From NCBI RefSeq assembly GCF_000299335.2, contig NZ_CP004387.1:1984001-2048000 (forward strand): DNA of 64,000 nt. The letters are read 5' to 3'. The notes beneath the pieces were generated by a model, which was not told where the DNA came from, searched no databases, and worked only from the letters and a program-made list of their open reading frames with translations. Made by a program: the position numbers and the translations under genes. Below, in pieces: positions 32,701 through 41,028 of the stretch (position 1 is the stretch's first letter; each line of letters starts with the position of its first letter). The stretch comes from Isoalcanivorax pacificus W11-5 (lineage in GTDB: Bacteria > Pseudomonadota > Gammaproteobacteria > Pseudomonadales > Alcanivoracaceae).

Positions 32701-33444
32701 GACCAGAAAGGTGTGGAAATCACCGCGGCTACCAACGGCACCGATGCGCTGCAAGCGCTGCGCAATCAGGTGTTCGACTGCATGATCCTTGACCTGACAT
32801 TGCCGGACATGAGCGGTTTCGAGTTGCTGGAAACGATCCACAACAGCGCTGATTACGACAGCGTCCCGGTGATCATCTATACCGGCAAGGACCTGACCCG
32901 CGAGGAAGAGGCGCAACTGCGCAAGTATGCCGACCGCATCATCCTCAAGACCGAGCGTTCCTCCGAACGGCTGCTCAATGAAGCCTCGCTGTTCCTGCAC
33001 TGGCTGGAATCCACATTGCCCGGGCATTCGCGCAATGCCGCGCAGGCAGTCGAGCATCGCGATGACGTGTTCGAGGACAAGCGCCTGCTGCTGGTGGATG
33101 ATGACATGCGCAATATCTATGCACTGTCCGCGCAACTGGAAGAACTGGGCTTTGACATCACCATCGCCAATAACGGCCGGGAGGCGTTGGAAGCCCTGGA
33201 TGAGGCACCGGACATGGACATCGTGCTGATGGACATCATGATGCCGGAAATGGACGGCTATCAGGCGATGGGCGAGATCCGCAAGCAGGATCGCTTCGGC
33301 CGGCTGCCGATCCTGGCGCTCACCGCCAAGGCCATGAAGGACGACCGCGCCAAGTGCATTGACGCGGGCGCGAACGACTACTGCTCGAAACCGATCGACA
33401 TGGCCAAGCTGACGTCCCTGATGCGGGTGTGGTTGCACAAATGA
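29788..33444 (+). CDS. Hybrid sensor histidine kinase (4HB sensor-HAMP-GAF-coiled coil-HisKA-HATPase-REC x3)
   Basis: The 1218-residue protein has TM1 at ~13-31, a purely helical extracytoplasmic domain (~32-188) like the four-helix-bundle sensors of chemoreceptors, TM2 at ~190-208 and HAMP at ~210-262. A GAF-like domain follows (~280-420). Then comes a long Glu/Gln-rich coiled coil (~425-555) that includes two 28-residue repeats at 464-491 and 492-519. The kinase core has H562 (SHELRTPLNS), the N box with N682, G1 D722 (DTGIGIAP) and G2 (GGTGLGL). Three receivers follow with phosphoacceptor Asp at about 880 (ILDIGLPGMDG), 1002 (ILDLTLPDMSG) and 1149 (LMDIMMPEMDG); the second has KTE instead of the usual Lys-Pro. 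Its stop overlaps the cheR start by 4 bases. The signal sensed is unknown. Confidence 0.93.
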   Translation: MNWFTNLSIRLKILSVAAMGILAFLAYFVYGFYNNEANIRQISTIEQTDVPVLENINESNLAYAAVREAFIQALNQENDELFVEAHSLAWRYKEALSRIADINPTVHDDVEALIELVDSYLAEADALAQLTMSHTASPQAIESQRQRVLTLQSQYEARQRAFEQGRYEAFRNKLSVSREDSRNMQYVGLGISILTFVLLSLIAWRVTRSITKGLRYAVVAADDIAQGNWDADIQVRSRDETGRLLYAIRRMRDALKTARDEDRRSERLKSQLAEFNDTMRGDMTLQQLGNNVLNYMVPAMHAQVGAFYMFDDQSGTLRLNSSHAMERRKHLAGDFSLGEGLVGQCALEQKQILLSRVPEDYLSVTSATGSATPRNVIVTPIVHEDELKGVIEVAAFREFDEDDLNFLQQAVRALAISVHTAQSRVRLAQMLEQTRLQAQELEQQKRELGQVNADLEQQAMDLSASESRLQQQQEELKAINEELEAQTQALRASEESLQAQQEELRVTNEELEAQARLMSEQKAEVTKKNRELELLRQELEEKVRELEMSSRYKSEFLSTMSHELRTPLNSILILSNALSENKRGNLDEKQVEHASVIYSAGTDLLSLINDILDISKIEEGKMELVIDDISPQELSEHFRRNFSHVAENRGLSFHVQVEDNMPAHFFTDRQRLEQVLKNMLSNALKFTEQGSVTLKLDVPAEDERLPSRHLVKGETMRFSVIDTGIGIAPDKQQLIFEAFQQADGTTSRKYGGTGLGLTISRELARLLGGEIAIHSDGEGQGSTFMLYLPIGSEDTVEVEAEPEQAPSPLGAMLAEIVQPLPEDGFLVREKSVLIIEDDTDFANVLVDLAADYGLEGHVCADGESGLEYARHYRPSAIILDIGLPGMDGWEVMERLKADPRSKDIPVHFLSGKDERKKALDLGAIDFLTKPVNKDQILGAFAKIETAISKNVRRLLVVEDSEIQHEGIRELFDQKGVEITAATNGTDALQALRNQVFDCMILDLTLPDMSGFELLETIHNSADYDSVPVIIYTGKDLTREEEAQLRKYADRIILKTERSSERLLNEASLFLHWLESTLPGHSRNAAQAVEHRDDVFEDKRLLLVDDDMRNIYALSAQLEELGFDITIANNGREALEALDEAPDMDIVLMDIMMPEMDGYQAMGEIRKQDRFGRLPILALTAKAMKDDRAKCIDAGANDYCSKPIDMAKLTSLMRVWLHK

Positions 33445-34349
33445 GCGAAGAACCGGTAGCGCCTTACCAGGCCCGGCCCACCGAACCACCGGTGCAGGTG
33501 ACCGATGAGCAGGTGAACATCGAGGATATCGAGATACGGTTGCTGCTGGAGGCGATCTACCAGCTTTACGGGTACGACTTCCGCAGCTACAGCAAGGCGT
33601 CATTGCGGCGCCGCGTCATGCACAGGCTGGGCATGTCCGGGCTACCCTCGATCATGGCGATGACCGACCGGGTGCTGCGCGACCAGGCGTTTTTCGTCAC
33701 GTTGCTGAATGACCTGACGGTGAACGTCACCGAGATGTTCCGTGACCCGGAATTCTATCGCGCCTTCCGCGAGGAGGTGGTGCCGGTACTGAAGACGTTT
33801 CCGTTCATCAAGATCTGGCATGCCGGGTGTGCTACCGGCGAAGAAATCTACAGCATGGCGATCCTGCTCGAGGAAGAGGGGCTGTTCGACCGCGCCATGC
33901 TGTATGCCACGGACATCGACAAGAATGTCCTGGCGGCGGCGAAGAAGGGCATCTATTCCTACGCTGCCATCAAGGTTTACAGCGACAACTATCGTCGCGC
34001 GGGGGGCAAGGCATCCCTGGCGGATTACTACACCGCCAAGTACGACGGCGTGATCATGGATCAGCGCCTGAAACGCAATATCGTCTTCGCCGACCACGAC
34101 CTGGCCACTGACCAGGTGTTTGGTGAAATGAACGTGATTGTCTGCCGCAATGTCCTGATCTACTTTGACCGGGACCTGCAGCAGCGCGTTTTCAGGCTGT
34201 TCCGCGATAGCCTGGATATGGGCGGTTATCTGTGCCTGGGCACCAAGGAAAGCCTGCGGTTTTCCGGGTGTGAAGAGCATTTTGAGCCGGTGGTGGGGGA
34301 TCTGCGCATCTTCCGCAAGCGGCAGTTGATGAAAAGAGATACGCGATGA
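33441..34349 (+). CDS. cheR: CheR-type protein-glutamate methyltransferase
   Basis: The 302-residue protein has the CheR all-alpha N-terminal domain (~20-90; 'YGYDFRSYSKASLRRRVMHRL') and SAM-binding methyltransferase domain with 'NVTEMFRDPEFYRAF', the SAM motif IWHAGCATGEEIYSMA and 'VIVCRNVLIYFD'. CheR proteins methylate glutamates on signalling coiled coils, usually of chemoreceptors. No chemoreceptor, CheA or CheW is nearby. ATG 33441 overlaps the kinase stop codon and the gene overlaps the next receiver gene by 4 bases, so all are coupled. Confidence 0.93.
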   Translation: MSEEPVAPYQARPTEPPVQVTDEQVNIEDIEIRLLLEAIYQLYGYDFRSYSKASLRRRVMHRLGMSGLPSIMAMTDRVLRDQAFFVTLLNDLTVNVTEMFRDPEFYRAFREEVVPVLKTFPFIKIWHAGCATGEEIYSMAILLEEEGLFDRAMLYATDIDKNVLAAAKKGIYSYAAIKVYSDNYRRAGGKASLADYYTAKYDGVIMDQRLKRNIVFADHDLATDQVFGEMNVIVCRNVLIYFDRDLQQRVFRLFRDSLDMGGYLCLGTKESLRFSGCEEHFEPVVGDLRIFRKRQLMKRDTR

Positions 34350-34813
34350 TTGAGCAAAGCATACTGATGGTGGACGACCAGCCCGCGAACCTGGTCTCCC
34401 TGGACGCCATCCTGGAAGCGCCCGAGCGTCGTCTGCTCAAGGCGCACTCAGGCCCCGAGGCGCTGAAAATTCTGCTCAAGGAAGATATCTCGCTGGTACT
34501 GCTGGACGTGCAGATGCCGGGCATGGACGGTTTCGAGGTGGCCGAGCTGATGCGGCAGCGGAAGGACACGCAGACCATCCCGATCATCTTTGTCACTGCC
34601 ATCAGCAAAGAGCAGAAGTACGTATTCCAGGGTTACCAGGCCGGTGCGGTCGACTACCTGTTCAAACCGCTCGACCCGCTGATCCTGCAGAGCAAGGTCA
34701 ATTTTTTCCTGCAGCTGGACCGGCAACGGCGTGAGTTGCAGGCAAAGCTCAAGGAGGCGCAGGCCTATCGGGCTGCGTACGAGGCAGAAAAACAACGCGG
34801 CCAGAAAAACTGA
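34346..34813 (+). CDS. Single-domain response regulator
   Basis: The 155-residue protein has one receiver domain (~1-125; VDD, D in VLLDVQMPGMDG, T in FVTA, K in FKPLD) and a short charged helical tail (RQRRELQAKLKEAQAYRAAYEAEKQRGQKN region) that may dimerise. Much of the receiver is identical in blocks to the receiver of the REC-PAS-PilZ protein two genes downstream (SLVLLDVQMP, MDGFEVAELMRQ, PIIFVTAISKEQKYVF), so the two are recent paralogues. It has no output domain and probably acts in phosphotransfer or by protein contact. Confidence 0.9.
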   Translation: MIEQSILMVDDQPANLVSLDAILEAPERRLLKAHSGPEALKILLKEDISLVLLDVQMPGMDGFEVAELMRQRKDTQTIPIIFVTAISKEQKYVFQGYQAGAVDYLFKPLDPLILQSKVNFFLQLDRQRRELQAKLKEAQAYRAAYEAEKQRGQKN

Positions 34814-34917
34814 CAGCATCGATGGCCGCACGGATGCAACACGGCATGGAGCAGCTCAGGCGTCGCGTTGGGAGGCACACCCGGCGGGGGCAGCGGCGCA
34901 CTGAATAGAGAAGGTTT

Positions 34918-35502
34918 ATGTCCCGACAACGCATCAAGGCAGTGGTAATGGGCGCGTCCTGGGGCGGGCTTGAGGCTTATACAGCCGTGCTGGGACGGCT
35001 GCCGGCAACGCTGCCGGTGCCGGTACTGCTGGTACAGCATCAGCATCCGACGGCCGGTGACAAACTGCCCTGGTTGCTGGACACCCGTACCGCCATGCGG
35101 GTGATGTCGGCACAGGACAAGACCATACTGGAGCCAGGCTGTGTCTATGTCGCACCGCCCGGTTATCACATGCTGGTGGATAGTGATCACACGGTATGTT
35201 ATTCACTGGCAGCGCCGGTGAATTATTCACGGCCATCGATCGACGAGCTTTTTTATTCCGCCGGCCATGTCTACGGCAACGGCTTGCTCGCGGTTATCCT
35301 GACCGGCGCCAATGAAGACGGTGCGGCAGGCATAAAATACATAAAACAACGCGGGGGAATCACCGTGGCGCAGTCGCCACTGACGGCAGAAGCCCAGGTC
35401 ATGCCCCAGTCGGCAATTGATACGGGCTGTGTCGACTGGGTGCGTGACCTGCCCGACATCGGTGATTTCGTGGTGGAACAGGTTTTCGGGTTGCAGGAAT
35501 GA
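34918..35502 (+). CDS. cheB: CheB-type protein-glutamate methylesterase (catalytic domain only)
   Basis: The 194-residue protein is a stand-alone CheB_methylest domain with the catalytic triad motifs: Ser in GASWGGLEAY, His in LVQHQHP, and Asp in ILTGANEDGAAG. The usual N-terminal receiver domain is absent, so activation must come from elsewhere, perhaps from the separate receiver proteins encoded on both sides. It ends in a 4-base overlap with the REC-PAS-PilZ gene. There is a 104-base gap upstream with GAGAAGG before the ATG. Confidence 0.93.
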   Translation: MSRQRIKAVVMGASWGGLEAYTAVLGRLPATLPVPVLLVQHQHPTAGDKLPWLLDTRTAMRVMSAQDKTILEPGCVYVAPPGYHMLVDSDHTVCYSLAAPVNYSRPSIDELFYSAGHVYGNGLLAVILTGANEDGAAGIKYIKQRGGITVAQSPLTAEAQVMPQSAIDTGCVDWVRDLPDIGDFVVEQVFGLQE

Positions 35503-36641
35503 TCAGGCAGAACATTCTGGTAGTAGACGATCACAAGGAAAACCTTATTGCCATCGAGGCGATTCTCGAAGCCCCGAGCCGGCAACTGGTCATGGCGTCC
35601 AGTGGCAACGAGGCGTTGCAGCTGGCACTCAAGCACGATTTTTCGCTGGTGCTGCTGGACGTGCAGATGCCCGACATGGACGGCTTCGAAGTGGCCGAGC
35701 TGATGCGGCAGAATCGCCGCACGCGCACGTTGCCGATCATCTTTGTCACCGCCATCAGCAAGGAACAGAAATACGTCTTCAAGGGCTACGAATGTGGCGC
35801 CGTGGACTATCTGTTCAAGCCGCTGGACAAGCAGGTGCTGGAAGCCAAAGTCAACGTGTTTCTTGACCTGGACCTGCAGAAACGCAAACTGCAGCAGGCC
35901 GTGGTCCAGATGAAGCGGCTCAAGGACGAGAACGAGCGGCTGTTGCAGGCCCTCGGCGAAGGCATCCTCGGGACCGACGCTGATGGGCTTATATCATTCT
36001 GCAATGATGCCGCGGCTACACTGCTCGCCTGTGACCGCGATGCCCTGATCGGCCAGCCGATACAGGCGCTGCTGTGCCAGGATATGCAGGCCACGCCGTT
36101 CGACTGGTCGTCGTCGGCGTTGCTGGCCGGTTGCCGGGCGGGGCGCTGCTGGCGCAATGAGGCCAGCCTGTACGCCCGGCGTGATGGCGATCTGGTGGCG
36201 CTGGAGATGACCGCCACACCGATCAATCCGCCCGATGAGGCATTCAGTGGTTGCGTCATCCTGTTCCGCGAGCAGACCGGCTTTGACCTTTCCGTGCAGG
36301 AACGCCAGGCGCGGGAAGCACGCCGTTATCCGCGCAAGAAAGTGTTTCGCGAGATGGTGTTGTTCGATCGTACGACTGGTGGCAATGTAGGGCGCCTGTT
36401 GAACATCAGCGTTGACGGATTCAAGCTGAGCAGCCGCAAGGCGATCAAGGAAGGGCAGCGCCTGGCCCTGAGCATGGTCCTGCCGGAACAGATCAACGGA
36501 TTGAACACTCTGAGCTTTGACGCCAGGGCGATCTGGTGCCAGCCCGCCGGTACGGGTGAGGATTACCAGACCGGATTCCAGTTTCTGGATATGCACGACG
36601 CCGGACGCGGTATCATCGAGGCCCTGATGGAAAAGATATGA
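35499..36641 (+). CDS. Response regulator with PAS and PilZ domains (REC-PAS-PilZ)
   Basis: The 380-residue protein is a fusion. A receiver domain (~1-125; D in LLDVQMPDMDG, K in FKPLD) is followed by a helical linker (~126-150), a PAS-like domain (~140-255, 'GILGTDADGLISFCNDAAATLLACDRDALIGQ') and a C-terminal PilZ domain. The PilZ c-di-GMP motifs are intact: RxxxR at R275-R279 (RRYPR) and NxSxxG at 302-307 (NISVDG). It therefore joins phosphorelay input with likely c-di-GMP binding. The start overlaps cheB by 4 bases. It is the last gene of the five-gene operon. Confidence 0.9.
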   Translation: MIRQNILVVDDHKENLIAIEAILEAPSRQLVMASSGNEALQLALKHDFSLVLLDVQMPDMDGFEVAELMRQNRRTRTLPIIFVTAISKEQKYVFKGYECGAVDYLFKPLDKQVLEAKVNVFLDLDLQKRKLQQAVVQMKRLKDENERLLQALGEGILGTDADGLISFCNDAAATLLACDRDALIGQPIQALLCQDMQATPFDWSSSALLAGCRAGRCWRNEASLYARRDGDLVALEMTATPINPPDEAFSGCVILFREQTGFDLSVQERQAREARRYPRKKVFREMVLFDRTTGGNVGRLLNISVDGFKLSSRKAIKEGQRLALSMVLPEQINGLNTLSFDARAIWCQPAGTGEDYQTGFQFLDMHDAGRGIIEALMEKI

Positions 36642-36757
36642 TGACTCGGTGCCATCCTGGCTCAGGTGGCATCGTCCGGGTATTGTTGCAGCCCCAGGGC
36701 AAGGCAGTAGCCGAATAAGAACGAGCCCGAAGCCTGAAATGGAGAATGCTGGTCGCC

Positions 36758-38281
36758 ATGTCTGAGGTCGATATCCAGGAAGAAGAGGTTGCGGAAGACA
36801 TTCTGCCCGCTGTCGCTTCCCGCGAGGTGCTGCCCTACAGTTTTGCCCGCCGTCACCGCATCCTGTTGCGGGGCCAGAATGGCGAGCGTGAGCTGTGTTG
36901 CGTCCCGCCGGTGGACATCCACGTGCTGGCCGAAGTGCGCCGCTGGCTCGGTGATCTGCCGAAACTTACCACCCTGGACGAGGGTGGCCTGGCCAGTGCC
37001 ATGGCCATTACCTATGAACAGCAGCGCGGCGCCGCCGCCGAAGCGGCTGACAGCCTGGAGGGCATGGACCTGGCCAGCCTGGCCGATGCCCTGCCGGAAA
37101 CCTCCGATCTGCTGGAGCAGGAAGATGACGCGCCGATCATCCGGCTGATCAACGCGCTGCTGCAGGAAGCGATTCGCGAAAACGCCTCCGATATCCATAT
37201 CGAGACCTTTGAACGCCGCCTGCTGGTGCGTATGCGCGTGGATGGCGTGCTGCGCGAAGTGCTGGCACCACGGCGCGAGCTGGCGCCGCTGCTGGTGTCC
37301 CGGATCAAGGTAATGGCGCGGCTGGACATCGCCGAAAAACGGATTCCCCAGGACGGCCGTATCTCGCTGCGCGTGGGCGGCCGGGACGTGGACGTGCGGG
37401 TGTCCACCATGCCGTCCAGCAATGGTGAGCGGGTGGTAATGCGTCTGCTCGACAAGCAGGCAGGGCGCCTGCAACTGGGCCACCTGGGCATGGGCGACGT
37501 GTGCTACCAGGAGATGATGGCGCAGATCCACAAGCCGCACGGCATCATCCTGGTGACCGGGCCGACCGGCTCCGGTAAAACCACCACCCTGTACGCCAGC
37601 CTGACCGAACTGAACGATTCCTCGCGCAATATCCTCACTGTGGAAGACCCGGTCGAATACCAGCTCGAAGGTATTGGCCAGACCCAGGTGAACAACAAGG
37701 TCGACATGACCTTCGCCCGTGGCCTGCGCGCCATCCTGCGTCAGGATCCGGACGTGGTGATGATCGGCGAGATCCGTGACCTGGAGACCGCCGAGATCGC
37801 GGTCCAGGCCTCGCTCACCGGCCACCTGGTGCTCTCGACCCTGCACACCAACACCGCCGTGGGCGCCGTGACCCGTCTGCAGGACATGGGCATCGAGCCG
37901 TTCCTGTTGTCATCGAGCCTGCTTGGCGTAATGGCCCAGCGTCTGGTGCGCGTGCTGTGCCCCGAGTGCCGTGAAGCCTACCAGGCCACGCCGAGCGAAC
38001 TGGCGCTGATGGGGCGCCCGGAAGGCGAAGCCCTGACACTGTACCGGCCAAAGGGTTGCGAACACTGCAACCAGTCCGGTTATCGCGGCCGGACCGGTAT
38101 CTATGAACTGGTGGTGGTGGATGACGACATGCGCGAGATGATCCACGAGCGCGCCAGCGAACAGGCGCTGGAGCGCCACGCGCGCAAGCGCACGCCGGGC
38201 ATTCGCGATGATGGCTGGCGCAAGGTGATGGCGGGTGAATCCACCATCGAAGAAGTACTGCGTGTCACCAGGGAAAGCTGA
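36758..38281 (+). CDS. gspE: Type II secretion system ATPase GspE
   Basis: The ~507-residue secretion ATPase is in the PulE/GspE family: an N-terminal GspL-binding domain, then the ATPase core with '[26 protein letters not shown]', Walker [16 protein letters not shown], the Asp box '[21 protein letters not shown]', Walker B '[14 protein letters not shown]' and the zinc-binding CPEC...CEHC. It powers pseudopilus growth and substrate export. ATG 36758 ([11 protein letters not shown]) is preferred; ATG 36746 is in frame but only one base behind GGAG. gspF starts on the last base of its stop. Confidence 0.95.
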   Translation: MSEVDIQEEEVAEDILPAVASREVLPYSFARRHRILLRGQNGERELCCVPPVDIHVLAEVRRWLGDLPKLTTLDEGGLASAMAITYEQQRGAAAEAADSLEGMDLASLADALPETSDLLEQEDDAPIIRLINALLQEAIRENASDIHIETFERRLLVRMRVDGVLREVLAPRRELAPLLVSRIKVMARLDIAEKRIPQDGRISLRVGGRDVDVRVSTMPSSNGERVVMRLLDKQAGRLQLGHLGMGDVCYQEMMAQIHKPHGIILVTGPTGSGKTTTLYASLTELNDSSRNILTVEDPVEYQLEGIGQTQVNNKVDMTFARGLRAILRQDPDVVMIGEIRDLETAEIAVQASLTGHLVLSTLHTNTAVGAVTRLQDMGIEPFLLSSSLLGVMAQRLVRVLCPECREAYQATPSELALMGRPEGEALTLYRPKGCEHCNQSGYRGRTGIYELVVVDDDMREMIHERASEQALERHARKRTPGIRDDGWRKVMAGESTIEEVLRVTRES

Positions 38282-39504
38282 TGCCGGCGTTTGAATACCG
38301 CTCGCTGGATGCCGGCGGCAAGATCAAGAAAGGGATGGTGGAGGCCGACAGCGCCCGCCAGGTGCGCCAGCAGCTGCGCAACAAGGGCTGGGTACCCATC
38401 GAAGTCCGTGAAACCAGGGACCAGAAGGGGAAGGGGACGCTGTTCTCCGGCCTGTCCCGCTCCGGCAAGCTGAATACCGCCGAGCAGGCACTGATTACCC
38501 GGCAACTGGCCACCCTGATCCGTTCCGGACTGCCCATTGAGCAGGCATTGTCCGCCGTGGCCCGCCAGGCCGGCCGCCCTCATGTGGAGCGCATCGTGCT
38601 GGCCGTGCGGGCCAAGGTGACCGAGGGCTACAGCCTGGCCCGGTCAATGGGCGAATTTCCGCGTGCCTTCCCGGAAATGTACCGGGCCACCGTGGCGGCG
38701 GGGGAATCCTCCGGGCATCTGGAACAGGTGCTGGAACAGCTCTCTGAATATCTCGAAAACCGGCACGACACCGGCCGCTCGGTGATGCAGTCGCTGATCT
38801 ATCCGATTTTCATCATGATCTTCTCGATCCTCATCATCGTCATGATGATGACCTTCGTGGTGCCGCGCATGGTGGAGGTGTTCGCCCGCAACGAGCAGAC
38901 CCTGCCGATGCTGACGCGGGTCATGATCACGGTCAGCGACCTGTTTCGTGACTGGCTGTGGCTGGCCGTGCTGCTGATTGTGGTCGGTATCTTCGCCTTC
39001 GTCAGGGCCATGCGCGCACCCTCATTCCGCATGCGTGTTCACACCCGCCTGGCACGCATGCCGCTGATCGGCAAACTCATCTGTACCTCGGACAGTTCGC
39101 GGCTGGCGAGCACCCTCGGCATCCTGTCCCGCAGCGGCGTGCCGCTGGTGGAAGCCCTGGCCATTTCCAGCCAGGTGGTCGGCAACCTGGCCATCCGTGA
39201 GGCGGTCAACCAGGCCGCCGCGCGGGTACGGGAAGGGGGCAACCTGAGCCGGGCACTGGAGACCAGCGGCTACTTTCCGCCGATGCTGGTGCAGATGATC
39301 GCCAGCGGTGAGGCCAGCGGTGAACTGGACCGGATGCTGACCCGCGCAGCCGAATACCAGGAACGGGAAATGAGCGGTGTGGTCAATACCGTGGTGAGCC
39401 TGCTCGGGCCGGCCATGCTGCTGATGATGGCCGGGCTGGTGGTGCTGATCGTGATGGCGATGATGCTGCCGATCCTGCAGATGAACAAACTGTTCGGCAT
39501 CTGA
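38281..39504 (+). CDS. gspF: Type II secretion inner-membrane platform protein GspF
   Basis: The 407-residue polytopic protein has three membrane helices (~165-190, ~220-240, ~375-395) and two GspF repeats ('ITRQLATLIRSGLPIEQAL' and 'ASTLGILSRSGVPLVEALA'). It forms the platform that couples GspE to the pseudopilus. It begins [18 protein letters not shown] and overlaps gspE by 1 base. Confidence 0.96.
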   Translation: MPAFEYRSLDAGGKIKKGMVEADSARQVRQQLRNKGWVPIEVRETRDQKGKGTLFSGLSRSGKLNTAEQALITRQLATLIRSGLPIEQALSAVARQAGRPHVERIVLAVRAKVTEGYSLARSMGEFPRAFPEMYRATVAAGESSGHLEQVLEQLSEYLENRHDTGRSVMQSLIYPIFIMIFSILIIVMMMTFVVPRMVEVFARNEQTLPMLTRVMITVSDLFRDWLWLAVLLIVVGIFAFVRAMRAPSFRMRVHTRLARMPLIGKLICTSDSSRLASTLGILSRSGVPLVEALAISSQVVGNLAIREAVNQAAARVREGGNLSRALETSGYFPPMLVQMIASGEASGELDRMLTRAAEYQEREMSGVVNTVVSLLGPAMLLMMAGLVVLIVMAMMLPILQMNKLFGI

Positions 39505-39552
39505 TGCCGGGACGCTGATAACAGACTGACAAGAGAAACTGTGGAGACGACG

Positions 39553-39990
39553 ATGAGGAAGGTCGCACGGCAGGGGGCCCAGCGGGGTCTGACGCTGATC
39601 GAGATCATGGTGGTGGTGGCGATTATCGGCATGCTGGCCGCGATGATTGTGCCGAACGTGATCGGGCAGGGAGAACAGGCCAAGGTGGACCTGGCCAAGA
39701 GCAATATGGCGAGCATTGCCTCGGCACTGGACATGTTCCGCCTGCACAACAGCCGCTACCCGACCACCGAGGAAGGGCTGCGCGCGCTGGTGGAACGCCC
39801 GAGTTCGGCACGGAGCTGGCCGGAAGGGGGTTACCTCCCGCGCCTGCCGCAGGACCCGTGGGGCAGCCAGTACGTTTATATCAGCCCGGGCAGTTCGGGT
39901 GCCTATGATCTGATCTCCCTCGGCGCAGACGGCGTGGAAGGCGGTGAGGGTGTGAATGCCGATCTCAACTATCGCGAACTGCAGCGGTAA
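39553..39990 (+). CDS. gspG: Major pseudopilin GspG
   Basis: The 145-residue prepilin has a cleavage site QRG|LTLIEIMVVVAIIGMLAAM with the conserved Glu5, then typical GspG sequence 'GQGEQAKVDLAKSNMASIASALDMFRLHNSRYPTTEEGLRALVERP' and 'DPWGSQYVYISPG'. It builds the secretion pseudopilus. ATG 39553 has GGAG six bases upstream; an in-frame GTG at 39541 is less likely. It overlaps gspH by 35 bases. Confidence 0.95.
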   Translation: MRKVARQGAQRGLTLIEIMVVVAIIGMLAAMIVPNVIGQGEQAKVDLAKSNMASIASALDMFRLHNSRYPTTEEGLRALVERPSSARSWPEGGYLPRLPQDPWGSQYVYISPGSSGAYDLISLGADGVEGGEGVNADLNYRELQR

Positions 39991-40579
39991 GGCGGCGCTC
40001 CGGCAGCGTGGCTTCACCCTGGTCGAGATACTGGTGGTGGTCACGCTGGTGGCGGTGTTCGCCGCAGTGCTGATCCCCAACCTGCATATTGGCAGCGAGC
40101 GGGAGCTGGATCAGGGCGCCGTGCGGTTGCAGGAACTGCTTGTGGCAGTCGGTGAACAGAGTGTGTTCAGCGGCGAGTTGCTCGGTGTCCGGCTGAAAGA
40201 AGACCGGATCGAGGCGATGCGGTTTGATCCGGAAGCACAGAAGTTCGTCCCCTTTGGCGGGGATTCCCGCGCCGGTCTGGGCAGCTGGGATCTCGGCGAT
40301 GACCTGCGGTTGAGCTGGGAACTGGAGAAGGTCGAGCAGGATGGCGGCAGCAGCCCGTTTACCGCCGGCTTCGGGCTGGTGGAAGCTGCCGAGGCACGGC
40401 TCACCGCCGGTGAGAAAGATGATGACAAGGACAGCCGCCCGCAATTGTTTTTCTTCCCCAGCGGCGAAGCCACCCCGGCGCACTTCAAACTGGAACTGAT
40501 CGGCTCCGACCGCATGCCGGTGGAGCTGGAACTGGATGCGTTGTCACGGGCCACGCTGATCAAGGACGAAGAAGAATGA
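39956..40579 (+). CDS. gspH: Minor pseudopilin GspH
   Basis: The 207-residue prepilin-like protein has its cleavage site at RQRG|FTLVEILVVVTLV with Glu5. The body is longer than most GspH (~170) and includes an acidic segment (GEKDDDKDSRP) near residue 155. GspH is a minor pseudopilin. The 35-base overlap with gspG is unusually long. The stop overlaps gspI by 4 bases. Confidence 0.88.
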   Translation: MPISTIANCSGKAALRQRGFTLVEILVVVTLVAVFAAVLIPNLHIGSERELDQGAVRLQELLVAVGEQSVFSGELLGVRLKEDRIEAMRFDPEAQKFVPFGGDSRAGLGSWDLGDDLRLSWELEKVEQDGGSSPFTAGFGLVEAAEARLTAGEKDDDKDSRPQLFFFPSGEATPAHFKLELIGSDRMPVELELDALSRATLIKDEEE

Positions 40580-41028
40580 AGCAGCGCGGGTTCACGCTGC
40601 TGGAAGTACTGGTGGCGCTGGGGGTATTGGTGTTTGGCGTGATGGCGCTGATGCAGAGCATGAGCACTGCCGCCGTGAACACCGTGATGCTGGATGAGCG
40701 CACCCAGGCCTACATGGTTGCCAGCGACAAGCTGGTGGAGATGCAGGTCTACCAGCAATGGCCGGAAAACGGCACCCAGGATGAAAAACTCGAGCCGCCC
40801 GAGGACGACGAGCACGGTCGCACCTGGCAGATCCGGACCATCATCAGCAATGGCCCTTATCCCGATACCCGTCGCGTGGACATCGAAGTCGGCCCGGAAA
40901 GCCGTCTCGGTGGCGATCGTCAGGTGATCTATATCCTGACCAGCCTGCTCGGCCGGCCCGCTCCGGAAACCACCGCCACGGGCGACGATCCCGGCAGTGG
41001 CGGTGAAGGTGGCGGAGGGGAAAGCTGA
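40576..41028 (+). CDS. gspI: Minor pseudopilin GspI
   Basis: The 150-residue protein begins MKQRG|FTLLEVLVALGVLVFGVMAL (cleavage after Gly5, Glu5 of the mature form). 'DERTQAYMVASDKLVEMQV' is GspI-like. The C-terminus is a Gly/Ser/Glu-rich low-complexity tail (GDDPGSGGEGGGGES) not typical of the family. GspI starts the tip complex with GspJ and GspK. It ends on the gspJ ATG. Confidence 0.93.
   Translation: MKQRGFTLLEVLVALGVLVFGVMALMQSMSTAAVNTVMLDERTQAYMVASDKLVEMQVYQQWPENGTQDEKLEPPEDDEHGRTWQIRTIISNGPYPDTRRVDIEVGPESRLGGDRQVIYILTSLLGRPAPETTATGDDPGSGGEGGGGES

Noticed and set aside
29112-36641. Genomic island inserted at a tRNA
   Set aside because: No integrase, no att duplication and no transposase were seen; the codon pattern of the operon looks like that of its neighbours. 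It is kept only as a low-interest boundary note.
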